A stretch of DNA of 64,000 nucleotides, taken from contig NZ_CP036525.1 of the NCBI RefSeq assembly GCF_007741535.1, positions 3,410,001 to 3,474,000 of the forward strand. Reading direction: 5' to 3'. The DNA is from Rubripirellula lacrimiformis. Its GTDB lineage: Bacteria > Planctomycetota > Planctomycetia > Pirellulales > Pirellulaceae. Shown one piece after another: positions 36,747 to 46,352 of the stretch. The translations under genes and the position numbers were made by a program. The notes beneath the pieces are model-generated. The model was not told the origin of the DNA, searched no databases, and worked only from the letters and a program-made list of their open reading frames with translations. Positions within the stretch are counted from its first letter, which is position 1, and each line of letters starts with the position of its first letter.

Positions 36747-39700
36747 CACGTTGCTTGATACAAAAGTCGCATCACAACTGCTCGACTTTGGGAGTCGAAT
36801 TGGGGCAGGAGCAAGAGCAGACGAACAGCTCGAAGGAGCTGTTGCAATTCACAACATGCTGCAGTCCCACGGTGTTGCCTACCTGGCCGACGAAGTCGGG
36901 ATGGGAAAAACATACGTTGCACTCGGAGCCCTGGCTCTATTTCGCCATTTCAATCCCGGCTTTCGCGTTCTTGTGCTCGCCCCACGCGGCAACATCCAAT
37001 CGAAATGGATTAAGGAACAGCGAAACTTCGTTGCGAACAATGTCCGCATCTGCGATATGCGAGTCAAATCGCTTCACGGATCTCCGGCACGTCCGCTTGT
37101 TTCCTGTAGCAATTTGCATGATCTGGTGCACGAGGTAACGGCGGATCCGAATCGCGATTTCTTCGCCAAGATGACGAGTTTCAGTTTTCCGATCACAGGC
37201 AAGCATGCTGTAAATCGAGAACGGGGCGAGAAGATTCGAGACGCATTTCGATCCAGTGTTCCCTGGCTTCGCAATGAAATCTTCGATCTCCGCAGCAAGG
37301 AAGCTTTCAAAGACAATTTCGCGAAGGCGCTGTGCTGCGTTCTACCTGCGTTTGATCTTGTGATTGTCGACGAAGCTCACAACCTAAAGCATGGCTATGG
37401 GGAAAGCGTTTCCTCTCGTAACCGCTTGTTAGCTTTGGCGATGGGACATCCGAGCGCCGAGATTGACTCGAAACTTTTTCCGGGGTACACGTCGCGAGCA
37501 ACACGCGTCTTGTTTCTATCTGCAACGCCAGTCGAAGAGACCTATCAGCAGCTTTGGAACCAACTGGATGTCTTCGGAAAAGCCGGCCCATACAAAAAAC
37601 TCTTGGACAAGAAAATCAGCGATGAAGAGCGAAAGGCTGTTGCATCAGAATTTTTGATTCGGCGGGTGACGTCAGTGCGAATTGGCACGGACGAGTTGAC
37701 CAAGAACGAATACCGGCGTGAGTGGCGACGGGGTGGCGTCGCCTCGCATGACGAACCGATCCGAGTCGAGGATCCGAAGCAACGAATGGTCGTGGCGTTA
37801 GTTCAGAAGAAGGTCACCGAGTTGCTGGGACACGAGCGATTCAATTCATCATTTCAAATTGGGATGCTTGCGTCGTTCGAGAGCTTTCTTGAAACCGCCA
37901 AGCTAAAACGAGAGGACGACGAGACAAGCAACTTTGATGACTCGGACCAGACTGAAAACGCAATGGAGAAAGAAGGTGTCGATGTCAACAACATCAACCG
38001 CCTGGCACGTTCCTACCGTAGCAAGTTTCATGCGGAGTTACCGCATCCTAAAATGGATGCGTTGGTCGAATCGCTTTCGCAATGCTGGGATACCGGGGAG
38101 AAGGCTCTTGTATTTGTCCGCCGGGTCGCCTCCGTTAAGGAGTTAAAACGAAAACTGGATGACCGCTATAACGAATGGTTGATGAATCGTCTACGAGCCG
38201 AACTGCCTCAGCGGATGCAGGAACCGTTGGAGTCACTGTTCGAGACTTTTCGACAGCAGCGGCTCGCTGCAGGAGCCAAACAACTTGATTCCTCCGCTGA
38301 TGCCCCTTCGGACCGTGGCAAGGATTCGGATTCCGGAGGATTGGATACGTTTTTTGCCTGGTTCTTTCGTGGCGAAGGGCCGGCGAACGTCATCAGCGGC
38401 GCGAATATCCAACGCCGGTTTATTCAACGCGGTACCGTGTTGGCAACATTCTTTGCCGACAATTACGTAGCAGATGTTCTTAGGTGCGAACCCGCTGTGG
38501 TCGAAACTAAACTCTGCGAATTGCTTGGGTTGACGCCAACATCGCTTCGAGAGGTGCTTCAAAAAGCGGCCGGTAGATTCCTAAGCGGCGCGGCGAAAAA
38601 GCAAACTCGCGCCGATCGCTTTGACGCCGTCCAGGCTGCGGCGATTGAATTGCTAAAGGATAAGAAGTGCGATTTCCAAGAGGATGCTCGCGTTGCTTGG
38701 CACGAACGTTTTGAACGGCAAATTCACGCCAACCCTGCGGCGCAGGCGTCTGACATCGAAGGATTGCTTGCCGTCGAAACGTTCTTTACCAAGTTGCGTC
38801 ACAGACCGGAACTTCGAGCTGCTCTGTGGCCTGAGCCAGTTGACGATTGCCCCACAATGCGGTTTCGCAAACGTGAGTGGCGGGGCAGTATGTTTGCATC
38901 GGTCGCTCGATTGGGTCACGCGTTTATTGATCTGTACGTCTTAATCGCGGCTCGTTTGGAAAGTCTCGATCAACGATCTCAGCAACGCGGATCCGACGAT
39001 GACTTGCCGTCCAACACGGACCAAGTGACTGAATACCTCGATCTTCTCGAACAACAGCGGATGACGGATCGGAAAGCTCGGGGCTGGCGAGCATTCGATG
39101 AATTGGCCGATGTTGCGGCAAACTTTGACTTGATCGTCGATGTCAACGCTCCAGACATTCGTGACCAGCATGTCGATGATGCGGCACGGGACTTTGGCGT
39201 TCTTCTGGGTCGCCAACAGCCTGTAGGCGGGATGTCAGGAAAAGTGAATGAAACGTTGGTCCGTCAATTTCGCATGCCAGGTTATCCGCTGGTACTGTTT
39301 TCAACGGATCTGCTGCAAGAGGGTGAAGACCTCCACACGTTCTGTTCGTCAATACATCACTACGGGATATCGTGGACTCCGTCTTCGATGGAGCAACGGA
39401 TTGGGCGAATTGATCGTGTTCGATCTCATTCGGATCGTCGCCTTTCCGACTTGCAAGTAGATCGGCTTGGCGGCGACGAGAAACTGCAGGTTTTCTTTCC
39501 CCACTTAGAAGACACAGTGGAAGTTTTTCAGGTCCATCGAGTGCTGGATCGTATGAACGTGTTCTTGCGGCTTATGCATGAAGGTCTTACTGTCGCCAAA
39601 ACGGAACAACGAACGATCAATACGAGCGATGAATTTGCAAAATCACGGAAGCCTCCGGAGCAGATTCGGGGTCGATTGAAAACTGCGTTTCCCGTCCAAA

Positions 39701-40233
39701 AAACACATTTGATCGGAACTCGAGAAACGCTAGCCGCAACCAATCGTATTCAGACACAAATTCACGAACAATTTAAAGAGTTCGCGAGCCATGAGCTTTC
39801 GGGCTTGGCCATTCAATGGGAGCCAGTGGTTGCGGCAGGTGTGCTAATGGGGACAGCGAAGCTGAAGCAACGCATTCAGCCTTTTACTCTTGTCCTTGAC
39901 TCCATCGACCATTTCCCATGCGTCCGGTGCATTAGTCCAGTTGGACGCGTTGATCCCGGATGCGAGATGGAGGCGGTTCTGCAAGCCGCGTCTATCAGTC
40001 CGATGAAGATTGGGGCAATCGTTAGTAAAGACGATCGCAGCTACGATTTGACGACCGAAGGTGAAGTGCTTCTGGGCGGCGATGATTCGGTGAATCGAAA
40101 GCGGGTGGCAGATCTGATTTCTCGAGTAGTGCATGATGCAGATACGCTTGAGCTGGAGCTTCTGCCGGGACGAGATGAGTCGCTGGACAAGTTTCGAGAA
40201 GAACTTCGCAAGGAGGTGTCCCATGACGACTGA
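36739..40233 (+). CDS. SNF2-type helicase of the XRE operon
   Basis: A 1164-residue superfamily 2 protein. Walker A is YLADEVGMGKTYVAL near 51, motif II is IVDEAHNLKHG near 211, motif III is FLSATPVEETY near 258, and the second lobe has LFSTDLLQEGEDLHTFCSSI and QRIGRIDRVRS near 885. A long insertion of about 450 residues with charged and helical stretches separates the lobes. It likely moves on double-stranded DNA and supplies the motor for the PLD-fold partner. It overlaps the PLD gene by 8 bases and the next gene by 11. Confidence 0.92.
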   Translation: MANTLLDTKVASQLLDFGSRIGAGARADEQLEGAVAIHNMLQSHGVAYLADEVGMGKTYVALGALALFRHFNPGFRVLVLAPRGNIQSKWIKEQRNFVANNVRICDMRVKSLHGSPARPLVSCSNLHDLVHEVTADPNRDFFAKMTSFSFPITGKHAVNRERGEKIRDAFRSSVPWLRNEIFDLRSKEAFKDNFAKALCCVLPAFDLVIVDEAHNLKHGYGESVSSRNRLLALAMGHPSAEIDSKLFPGYTSRATRVLFLSATPVEETYQQLWNQLDVFGKAGPYKKLLDKKISDEERKAVASEFLIRRVTSVRIGTDELTKNEYRREWRRGGVASHDEPIRVEDPKQRMVVALVQKKVTELLGHERFNSSFQIGMLASFESFLETAKLKREDDETSNFDDSDQTENAMEKEGVDVNNINRLARSYRSKFHAELPHPKMDALVESLSQCWDTGEKALVFVRRVASVKELKRKLDDRYNEWLMNRLRAELPQRMQEPLESLFETFRQQRLAAGAKQLDSSADAPSDRGKDSDSGGLDTFFAWFFRGEGPANVISGANIQRRFIQRGTVLATFFADNYVADVLRCEPAVVETKLCELLGLTPTSLREVLQKAAGRFLSGAAKKQTRADRFDAVQAAAIELLKDKKCDFQEDARVAWHERFERQIHANPAAQASDIEGLLAVETFFTKLRHRPELRAALWPEPVDDCPTMRFRKREWRGSMFASVARLGHAFIDLYVLIAARLESLDQRSQQRGSDDDLPSNTDQVTEYLDLLEQQRMTDRKARGWRAFDELADVAANFDLIVDVNAPDIRDQHVDDAARDFGVLLGRQQPVGGMSGKVNETLVRQFRMPGYPLVLFSTDLLQEGEDLHTFCSSIHHYGISWTPSSMEQRIGRIDRVRSHSDRRLSDLQVDRLGGDEKLQVFFPHLEDTVEVFQVHRVLDRMNVFLRLMHEGLTVAKTEQRTINTSDEFAKSRKPPEQIRGRLKTAFPVQKTHLIGTRETLAATNRIQTQIHEQFKEFASHELSGLAIQWEPVVAAGVLMGTAKLKQRIQPFTLVLDSIDHFPCVRCISPVGRVDPGCEMEAVLQAASISPMKIGAIVSKDDRSYDLTTEGEVLLGGDDSVNRKRVADLISRVVHDADTLELELLPGRDESLDKFREELRKEVSHDD

Positions 40234-40597
40234 TTGGGTTCAGATGTCAAAGCCAGCAGACTTCAGCATCGAAGGTAGCCAAGTTGAAGTATCGCTTCGT
40301 GACGGTCGTAAGCATCGCGTCGAAGTGATTGAGAAGAACAGCGAACTCGTGCTTCGAGCTTTCGTTGTGAAACAAGCGGTCGTCAACTCGTTGCCTACCT
40401 TGCCGTTAACAATTTGGGAGCGGAACAGAAGCGTAACATTGGTCGCGTTCCGCATAGACCGAAAGAACCGATTGATTGCTGAGTGCCGCGTGCCGGCTTC
40501 TGGGCTCACGCCGGAAGAGTTTCAGTTCTATCTCCGAACCATTGCGATCGAGGCCGACCGTCTTGAATTCTTGCTGACAGGACGAGACCAAGAGTGA
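40223..40597 (+). CDS. Small protein, YbjN/chaperone-like fold possible
   Basis: A 124-residue protein. Its C-terminal half (VTLVAFRIDRKNRLIAECRV, then LTPEEFQFYLRTIAIEADRL) looks like the YbjN or type III secretion chaperone fold, a small alpha-beta protein-binding module. The N-terminal half is beta-rich (VEVSLRDGRKHRVEVIEKN). It starts inside the last 11 bases of the helicase gene, so it may bind or stabilise the helicase. The fold assignment is tentative. Confidence 0.75.
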   Translation: MTTDWVQMSKPADFSIEGSQVEVSLRDGRKHRVEVIEKNSELVLRAFVVKQAVVNSLPTLPLTIWERNRSVTLVAFRIDRKNRLIAECRVPASGLTPEEFQFYLRTIAIEADRLEFLLTGRDQE

Positions 40598-40682
40598 CTG
40601 TGATAGATGTTTTTTGCCAACACGTACACTATGCTTCCCTCGAAGCGAACCCACAAACGCCAACAATAATGGAATTCTAAAG

Positions 40683-41588
40683 TTGAACGGACGATCTATA
40701 CGCATCTTTCTCGTCGACGGTGAAGCATCGGGCCTACTCACGGCCGAAGTAATGAACTGGAGCGGCAAGATGCTGGTTTCGGCTCGAACCAAATTGGCGG
40801 AGCTTGCGAAACGAGAAGAGATTACGCGAACAGGCATCTACATTCTGGCCGGACCGGATCCAGAGAATCCGATTGGTGAGGTTGTCTACGTCGGCGAAGG
40901 CGACAACGTTTTCAAGCGTCTAGCATCGCATGACAGGGATGAGAAGAAAGAGTTTTGGACACGCTGCGTCGCGGTAATCAGCAAGGACTTAAATCTAACC
41001 AAGGCTCACGTTCGATACCTGGAAAGTCGCCTGATCTCGATGGGTTACGCAGCGGGACGAGCAAAGATCCACAATGGAACCGCGCCGCCGCTGCCACCAA
41101 TGCCGGAAGCAGACGTCGCAGACATGGAAGGGTTTCTCGAGCACATTGAGTTGGTACTACCAGTACTTGGGTTTTCATTTCTGAAGCCGAAGCCTACTGT
41201 CAGGCCGACGACGAATGGGAGCGTCGATCCATCTGATGCTTCACCGGTATTTGAGTTCTCCTCAGGCGAAGCAACTGCCAAAGCCCAGGAGATTAACGGT
41301 GAATTTGTCGTGTTGAAAGGTTCCACCGCGACCCTTAAGCCGTGGGCGAGTTGGACGAGTTATCGAAATTTGAGGGCGCAGCTAGTGGATGAGAAGAAAC
41401 TGGTTGAGATCCCTGCCAAAGGGCTGCTGCGATTCACCGAAGACGTCTATCTCACTAGCCCTAGCGCGGGTGCAGCGATCGTCGCCGCCGTCAACACGAA
41501 CGGTCGGACGGGCTGGAAGACTTGCGACACCCGCCAAACCTACGGCGACTGGCACCAGTCGCAATTTCCAATCGACGACGGCGAATGA
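40683..41588 (+). CDS. GIY-YIG nuclease-family protein with DUF4357
   Basis: About 301 residues from a TTG start. The opening NGRSIRIFLVDGEASGLLTA fits the family N-terminus, which supports TTG at 40683 over an earlier TTG at 40614. The GIY-YIG core is TGIYILAGPDPENPIG...VVYVGEGDNVFKRL with the later YLESRLI helix that holds the metal-binding Glu. The C-terminal DUF4357 domain is FVVLKGSTATL...LLRFTEDVYLTSPSAGAAIV. It would act as a DNA nuclease and is the last enzyme of the set. It follows the previous gene by 85 bases. Confidence 0.88.
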   Translation: MNGRSIRIFLVDGEASGLLTAEVMNWSGKMLVSARTKLAELAKREEITRTGIYILAGPDPENPIGEVVYVGEGDNVFKRLASHDRDEKKEFWTRCVAVISKDLNLTKAHVRYLESRLISMGYAAGRAKIHNGTAPPLPPMPEADVADMEGFLEHIELVLPVLGFSFLKPKPTVRPTTNGSVDPSDASPVFEFSSGEATAKAQEINGEFVVLKGSTATLKPWASWTSYRNLRAQLVDEKKLVEIPAKGLLRFTEDVYLTSPSAGAAIVAAVNTNGRTGWKTCDTRQTYGDWHQSQFPIDDGE

Positions 41589-41761
41589 CTCGTGAGAACC
41601 CCTACCGTTCGCCAGCTGACCCCGACCGTCGGATGGACGACTCATTGCCAAGTGAAAAAGCGACGGCAAATTCAAGGGCAGCCGGTCTGTGTGCACTTTG
41701 GGCGATCTGCTTGTCCATCACTACTGTCGTGATGGTTCTGTGGGGCCTCCTATCGAGCTGA
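41585..41761 (+). CDS. Short membrane protein with NPYRSP motif
   Basis: A 58-residue protein, MTRENPYRSPADPDRR followed by a polar stretch and one membrane segment (CALWAICLSITTVVMVLWGL). Short membrane proteins beginning with an NPYxSP motif are typical of planctomycetes; the function is unknown. It overlaps the GIY-YIG stop by 4 bases (ATGA), so it is translationally coupled to the operon and may be its last gene. Confidence 0.75.
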   Translation: MTRENPYRSPADPDRRMDDSLPSEKATANSRAAGLCALWAICLSITTVVMVLWGLLSS

Positions 41762-42279
41762 TCAAAGGCAGACTATCTGGCACCCTTCAGGCGACACCGT
41801 GGCCGTCCCGGTTCTGAACCGCGACGACTTCGACCGCCAAGCGGACCAAGGTGTCGGATTCCCACATCGCTGATCCCTGACTGCGTTCTTGCCGACGACG
41901 GTTCAGCGACGCAACTCCTCATAGAGCGAGAATTTACGTCCCTGCGTCCCTGCGTACCTACGCCGATGAGCTGGGATCTGCTTCTGTACTGCCCGGCATC
42001 GCGATGCTGTCACCCAAGTATCATCGGTGACATGAGCGCCACTAATGGGCTATGTAAAGCCTCCGCTTTACGAGGAGGGCAAATGAACCGGAACGTCAGT
42101 GGGACTAATCGCTTATCGCAGCGTCAAGCGTGTCAATCTGGTAAACCGCTTGGAAGTGATAGAGGAGCTATTAAAATGGGCAAAAACTTTTCAGCCATTT
42201 GGTCCCAGAAACATGCGGCTTGGCTACTTGCACTTGAATAGCTGTTCTATCCCCTATCAGGAAGGATCATTCGACGCTC
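41762..42279. other. Intergenic region without a convincing gene
   Basis: Short frames exist, but none shows protein-like composition with a ribosome site. No terminator hairpin with a T run was found by eye after 41761. The promoter of the 421-aa gene probably lies in its right half. Confidence 0.5.
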
Positions 42280-43545
42280 ATGAATCAGAACGCACAACTT
42301 CGGGCAGTTGCGGAGTTAGACAAAGCAGAATCAAGACTTCAGATGGCCCTGAACCAGCCAGGATTCAGAGATTTCGTTCGAACAAAATCTGCTGTGCATT
42401 TTGAATGGATGAAGGACCATGCCGAGGCTCTATTCGCACTGGAGGCGGAGAACTCGGCAAAAATCACTGATGCAATTAGGGCGGGCGGCAAACGGGCTGT
42501 TCACGACCTGCTCAACAATCCTGAAATAGAACAATTTCTGGCGACACAAGTTGGAACGTCGGAGGCTGGAAGCACGGCTGCAGCTCATCCTCTGCGGGAT
42601 GATTCAGAGAGTGAAGAATTGTTTGCAAGGCTAGTTGACGCTCAACAGGCTGGTGGCATGCAGGCGGTTCATGCCCTCTTCGATAATCCCGAAGTAACGA
42701 ACACACTGGCACGGTTTAGCAAAGCTAAAAAGGCTAGGGTCGAGCAGGTTGCTGAAGCCTCATCCTGCGAATCAGAAAGCGAAAGGTTCATCGCGACACT
42801 CGCTGCAACTCATGAAGAGGGATGCTTGAAGGGATCGGATGTTCTGGATCGCGGAGATGAGTACATAGAGAAGATGAAAGCTCTTGAGTCTGACCCCCGA
42901 TGGGACATCAAACTTCCGCACGGCGATGAGGACGTTTCTTTGCCGATACGGTGTTTTGCTAGTGCCATCTTCTGGGATTCACGTCGGAAGAATGGCGGCG
43001 AATGCCTGGGAAATATCGACCACCAGGATGCTGCATCAAAGAAAGTCATGGAGCAGATAGACAGACTTGTTGACGAGGCCACGATTTCTGATCGCTGGCC
43101 GAGAATGGATTCTGTCGTCAATTCAGTAGTAAAAGACTTCGAAAAGACCATTGTTCACGAAGCCCCGGACGCCGACGCGATGGACTCTGCAAAGGGTTCG
43201 ACGTCGAATCTCAATGGCCGTAAGCTCAGAAGAACAAACCGAATAGCGTTAACAGTTCGAAGTAACGAATCCAAAGAACTCTTTTTGATTAGAGCGTTGT
43301 CGGACCATCACGAATACGATCGCAGCCTTGGCCTAAACCACGAGCCGATTCGCTTCAAAGAACTTTGCAAACGTGCTAGTTGTTCCCCCGCAACAGCATC
43401 GAAGTTTTTCAAGGTCCACTGGGGAAGTTTCAAGCAGTACGTATACGCATGCAGATCAAAACGCGTGATTTATCAGCTACTTCAATTGAATGGCGATGAA
43501 CAACGACACGCCCAACTCCATCCGGAGACGGAAGAATCGCAGTAA
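42280..43545 (+). CDS. Unrecognised 421-aa protein with internal repeats
   Basis: A soluble, acidic, mostly helical protein. Two related segments occur at about 68-88 (AGGKRAVHDLLNNPEIEQFL) and 124-144 (AGGMQAVHALFDNPEVTNTL), so the N-terminal half seems built of repeats. The C-terminal part (IRFKELCKRASCSPATASKF, then FKVHWGSFKQYVYACRSKRV) resembles a helix-turn-helix, so DNA binding is possible. It stands apart from the upstream operon by about 520 bases. I do not recognise the family. Confidence 0.75.
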   Translation: MNQNAQLRAVAELDKAESRLQMALNQPGFRDFVRTKSAVHFEWMKDHAEALFALEAENSAKITDAIRAGGKRAVHDLLNNPEIEQFLATQVGTSEAGSTAAAHPLRDDSESEELFARLVDAQQAGGMQAVHALFDNPEVTNTLARFSKAKKARVEQVAEASSCESESERFIATLAATHEEGCLKGSDVLDRGDEYIEKMKALESDPRWDIKLPHGDEDVSLPIRCFASAIFWDSRRKNGGECLGNIDHQDAASKKVMEQIDRLVDEATISDRWPRMDSVVNSVVKDFEKTIVHEAPDADAMDSAKGSTSNLNGRKLRRTNRIALTVRSNESKELFLIRALSDHHEYDRSLGLNHEPIRFKELCKRASCSPATASKFFKVHWGSFKQYVYACRSKRVIYQLLQLNGDEQRHAQLHPETEESQ

Positions 43546-43580
43546 AAGCCGTCCTCCGGGATAATCCTTGCTCGTATGAT

Positions 43581-43644
43581 TCACTCATATTGCTCCTGCT
43601 TTGAGTCGAGCGTGAAGCCGGACATTGGATACCGATGCATCACC
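43581..43644 (-). pseudogene. Detached tail of the fossil group II reverse transcriptase
   Basis: On the minus strand this reads VMHRYPMSGFTLDSKQEQYE and a stop. That is the shape of the last residues of group II intron reverse transcriptases (HPYP..RF......EPY). It joins to the fragment ending at 15718 once the 25-kb segment between the two IS66 copies is turned back, except for one extra G that shifts the frame. It is short, and the identity rests mainly on that reconstruction. Confidence 0.6.
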
Positions 43645-43683
43645 GTAACCGTACACCAGCACCAGTTGGGCGCTTGGGGTTGG

Positions 43684-45450
43684 TTACTTTTTGCGGGTTC
43701 GGCGGCGGGCGCGGCGAGTTTTCTTGCGGTCGGCGGCTTGGCGACGTTCGTCGTCGCGGTATTGCCGGATCGATTCGGGATGTTCTGCCTTCCAGGCATG
43801 GGGCGTCATTGATTGCCAGTCGGTTTCGCCGGATAGCGCACGCCGCAGGACATCATCCAAGTACGCTCGCACGTCCAAGTTGTTGCGGATCGCGCTCCCG
43901 ATGATTGTCATTAAGTTTGCAGCCCGTTCGCCCGCGGCCACCGAGCCTTTGAACATCCAGTTCTTGCGACCCGTCGCCACCCGCTTCATCAACTGCTCGC
44001 AGTCGTTGTTGTCCAGCGGGATCGATACATCTTCGGTAAAACGATGGAGTGCCTCCCAGTGCCGACGGACGTAGGCCGCCGCCATCCCAAGGTTGCTCTT
44101 GGGAAGCACCTTCGGTGACTGCATCGCTTCACTGGAAAGATAGGCTTCGATCTGATCCAGAACATGACGTGACAGGCTTTGGCGTCGCGAAAGTTGCTCC
44201 GGCGCAGTAAGGTGTTTGCATTGATCCTCCACGTCGTAAAGATTTCCAATCAACGACTCAAGTTTCGCCACTTGGATCGGGAACGCACTGCGGCACTCGT
44301 CGATCTTGCGACGCGCATGTGCCCAGCACGCTGCGAAAGTGATTCGCGAGTCGCTTCGTATTTGGATCTTCTGAAATCCCGACCAACAGTCGCCAATCAG
44401 GTTACCTTCAAAGTCACTCAGCACGTCGTCCGGACCATCACGGTGACGGCTAACCGTGAAGTCGAAAGCGACAACCGGAAGCCGTGAAGCGTAGTAGCCC
44501 CAGAAGTTCGCTTTGATGCTTGGCTTGCCTGTGGTCATCGCCTTCTCGAGGACCTCGGTGATACGTTTACCGCGCGGGTGATCCGATAAGTCCGGCATCG
44601 CGGCGGGCGTAATCAACAGCACGCCGGTGTCATCACAGCCAACGGTGGGATCTTGTTTCAGAATGCACTGCAAGTGCTCGGCGAGCGGACGCAGGGCGAA
44701 CTCGACGGCCGTTTCGATGTTCTGCAGTGTGCTGCGACTGGGCGTCCAGCCGCTGGCCCCGAACATGTCTTGTTGACGATAGAACGGCAGGTGATAGAAG
44801 TACTTCCAGGCCACCACCTCGACACCGATCGAGGCGTCGAAGCGATCCCATTCGACGAGGCCCGTGGGCCGCTCGGGGCTGACGATGCCTTGCGCTTTGT
44901 CGGTTGGGTGGACGTATTTGGCATACTTGGTTAGTCGGACTTTGAGATCCGCGGGAACCCACTCCAGCGTTTCAACTTCGTCATAGCCGATCAGGGTCAA
45001 GCCTTCGCGTTTTCCTTCGGGCACATCGACGATGCGTTCATAGCGCGGCAAATGTTCGGGGAACTTGCGGTCGCCGGTTGCGGAGCGATTTCGTCGTCGC
45101 TTCTTCTTGTCTTCTTCGGCATCGTCAACAATTTGTCGAGCGTCGCAGATCGCTTCTTCGAGTGCGCTGATGACTTCGGGCGTGGGCTCTTCGCCCAAGT
45201 CGAAATGCAGCTGGCCGTCACAGTCGATGCGTCGCTCACTCTTGCGACCAAAAAGTTGCTTGAGAAGTTTCTCGATCGTCAGGTTCAGCTCGATGTTCTT
45301 CTCGTCGAGTTTGTCACGGTCGGACTTAAGTTCTAAGACGCTGTGGGCTTGTTCCTCAATCAGCTTGTCTTTCAACTCCAGTGCGACGGCTTGTTTTTGA
45401 ATCAACGCATGAGCAGCATCGAGGTCGGCGGGGAGTGGTTTGGGATCCAT
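43684..45450 (-). CDS. tnpC: IS66 transposase TnpC, copy 2
   Basis: A 588-residue DDE transposase matching copy 1 except for Cys in EHLQCILKQD (near 44665). The catalytic segments TVGCDDTGVLLI, IGDCWSGFQ and DNNDCEQLMKR are intact, so it should be active. Same start choice as copy 1. Confidence 0.95.
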   Translation of the reverse strand: MDPKPLPADLDAAHALIQKQAVALELKDKLIEEQAHSVLELKSDRDKLDEKNIELNLTIEKLLKQLFGRKSERRIDCDGQLHFDLGEEPTPEVISALEEAICDARQIVDDAEEDKKKRRRNRSATGDRKFPEHLPRYERIVDVPEGKREGLTLIGYDEVETLEWVPADLKVRLTKYAKYVHPTDKAQGIVSPERPTGLVEWDRFDASIGVEVVAWKYFYHLPFYRQQDMFGASGWTPSRSTLQNIETAVEFALRPLAEHLQCILKQDPTVGCDDTGVLLITPAAMPDLSDHPRGKRITEVLEKAMTTGKPSIKANFWGYYASRLPVVAFDFTVSRHRDGPDDVLSDFEGNLIGDCWSGFQKIQIRSDSRITFAACWAHARRKIDECRSAFPIQVAKLESLIGNLYDVEDQCKHLTAPEQLSRRQSLSRHVLDQIEAYLSSEAMQSPKVLPKSNLGMAAAYVRRHWEALHRFTEDVSIPLDNNDCEQLMKRVATGRKNWMFKGSVAAGERAANLMTIIGSAIRNNLDVRAYLDDVLRRALSGETDWQSMTPHAWKAEHPESIRQYRDDERRQAADRKKTRRARRRTRKK

Positions 45451-45602
45451 GATGGCGACATTATAAAGTTCGCCACCAAAAGCGCAAGTGCGTCCCCACG
45501 AAAGTCCAAAAGAAAACCGGCCCCGCGAGAATGTTCTCACGAAGCCGGTTGATGCGAAGTGGAACTGATTGATGCGAAGTGGAACTGGCCGGCCAGACGG
45601 CC

Positions 45603-45953
45603 CTACGCCACCATTCGCTTGCGTCTTGTCTTGGCCGATTTCAGTGAGACGCCTGCGATCCACATGGCCAGTTCGACCGAATCGATCGTGACGTGCGTTT
45701 GATCACAGGGAGGCGTTGGCAGCTCGACGGTGCCTTGCTCGAGTCGCCTGTACCACAAGGTCAATCCACCAGTCTCCCACCAGAGGGCTTTGATGCGGTC
45801 TCGCTTTCGATTGACAAACAGAAACAGCGAACCGTCGGTGACGCTCTTGCCCAACGAGGTGGTGACGATTCCGGTCAGACCATCAAAGCCTTTTCGAAAG
45901 TCGACCGGCTCGGTGCACAGATAGATCGGCATGCCATCAGGCAATCCGATCAT
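45603..45953 (-). CDS. tnpB: IS66 accessory protein TnpB, copy 2
   Basis: A 116-residue IS66 Orf2 protein identical in sequence to copy 1 as far as I compared (IYLCTEPVDFRKGFDGLTGI, RKRDRIKALWWETG). It overlaps tnpA by 4 bases. The tnpB-tnpC spacer carries the same hairpin and 19-bp direct repeat as copy 1. Confidence 0.95.
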   Translation of the reverse strand: MIGLPDGMPIYLCTEPVDFRKGFDGLTGIVTTSLGKSVTDGSLFLFVNRKRDRIKALWWETGGLTLWYRRLEQGTVELPTPPCDQTHVTIDSVELAMWIAGVSLKSAKTRRKRMVA

Positions 45954-46276
45954 GGTTGATCCTTGCGCAGTGGATTCGGCTGAGAATCAGTTGGCACTTC
46001 GATACGAATGCGGATGCCACCGGGAAGTTCAATCGTCGCGTTCGCGAGATTGGCTGCGGGAGCGGGGCGATCCGGTGTGGCTTGAAACGAGACGGGCACA
46101 AACTTGGCCACGACGGGGACTTTCGGATCCCGCGTCGACCGCAGCTTGCGTTTCCAGTTGTAGAAAGACGGCTGCGAAACACCTTCGGCGGAACAGAATT
46201 GAGCGACCGTCATCTGAGCTTGCTCAAATCGTTGCAGACGCTCCGTCCAAAGCTTCGCGGTTTCGGCTCGATTCAT
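45950..46276 (-). CDS. tnpA: IS66 accessory protein TnpA, copy 2
   Basis: A 108-residue HTH protein identical to copy 1 as far as I compared (TVAQFCSAEGVSQPSFYNWK). The start at 46276 follows the same ggagaa ribosome site. Confidence 0.93.
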   Translation of the reverse strand: MNRAETAKLWTERLQRFEQAQMTVAQFCSAEGVSQPSFYNWKRKLRSTRDPKVPVVAKFVPVSFQATPDRPAPAANLANATIELPGGIRIRIEVPTDSQPNPLRKDQP

Positions 46277-46352
46277 AGGGTTCTCCATTGGGAAGCAAGG
46301 TAAACCCAATAGCCTAAAACCTGCGCCTACAATGGTTTTGGTGTACGGTTAC

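Larger units (their letters stand above)
43645..46352 (-). mobile_element. IS66-family insertion sequence, copy 2 (2708 bp)
   Basis: It has the same terminal repeats as copy 1 (gtaaccgtacacc at 43645, ggtgtacggttac ending at 46352) and the same length, in opposite orientation. The left flank is GCATCACC (43637-43644) and the right flank is GGTGATGC (46353-46360), the mirror of copy 1. Near-identity points to a recent event. The outer flanks of the pair are direct repeats of GGTGATGC, but the split genes show an inversion, not a simple composite transposon. Confidence 0.95.

Noticed and set aside
18427-41761. DISARM or BREX locus
   Set aside because: PLD and SNF2 proteins are present, but I see no DUF1998 protein, PglZ, BrxL or DISARM-type methylase; the methylase present is type III Mod.
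15719-46352. Simple composite transposon bounded by IS66 copies
   Set aside because: The outer flanks are direct repeats of GGTGATGC, but herA and the reverse transcriptase remnant are each split between the two IS junctions, which requires inversion and not insertion of the whole block.
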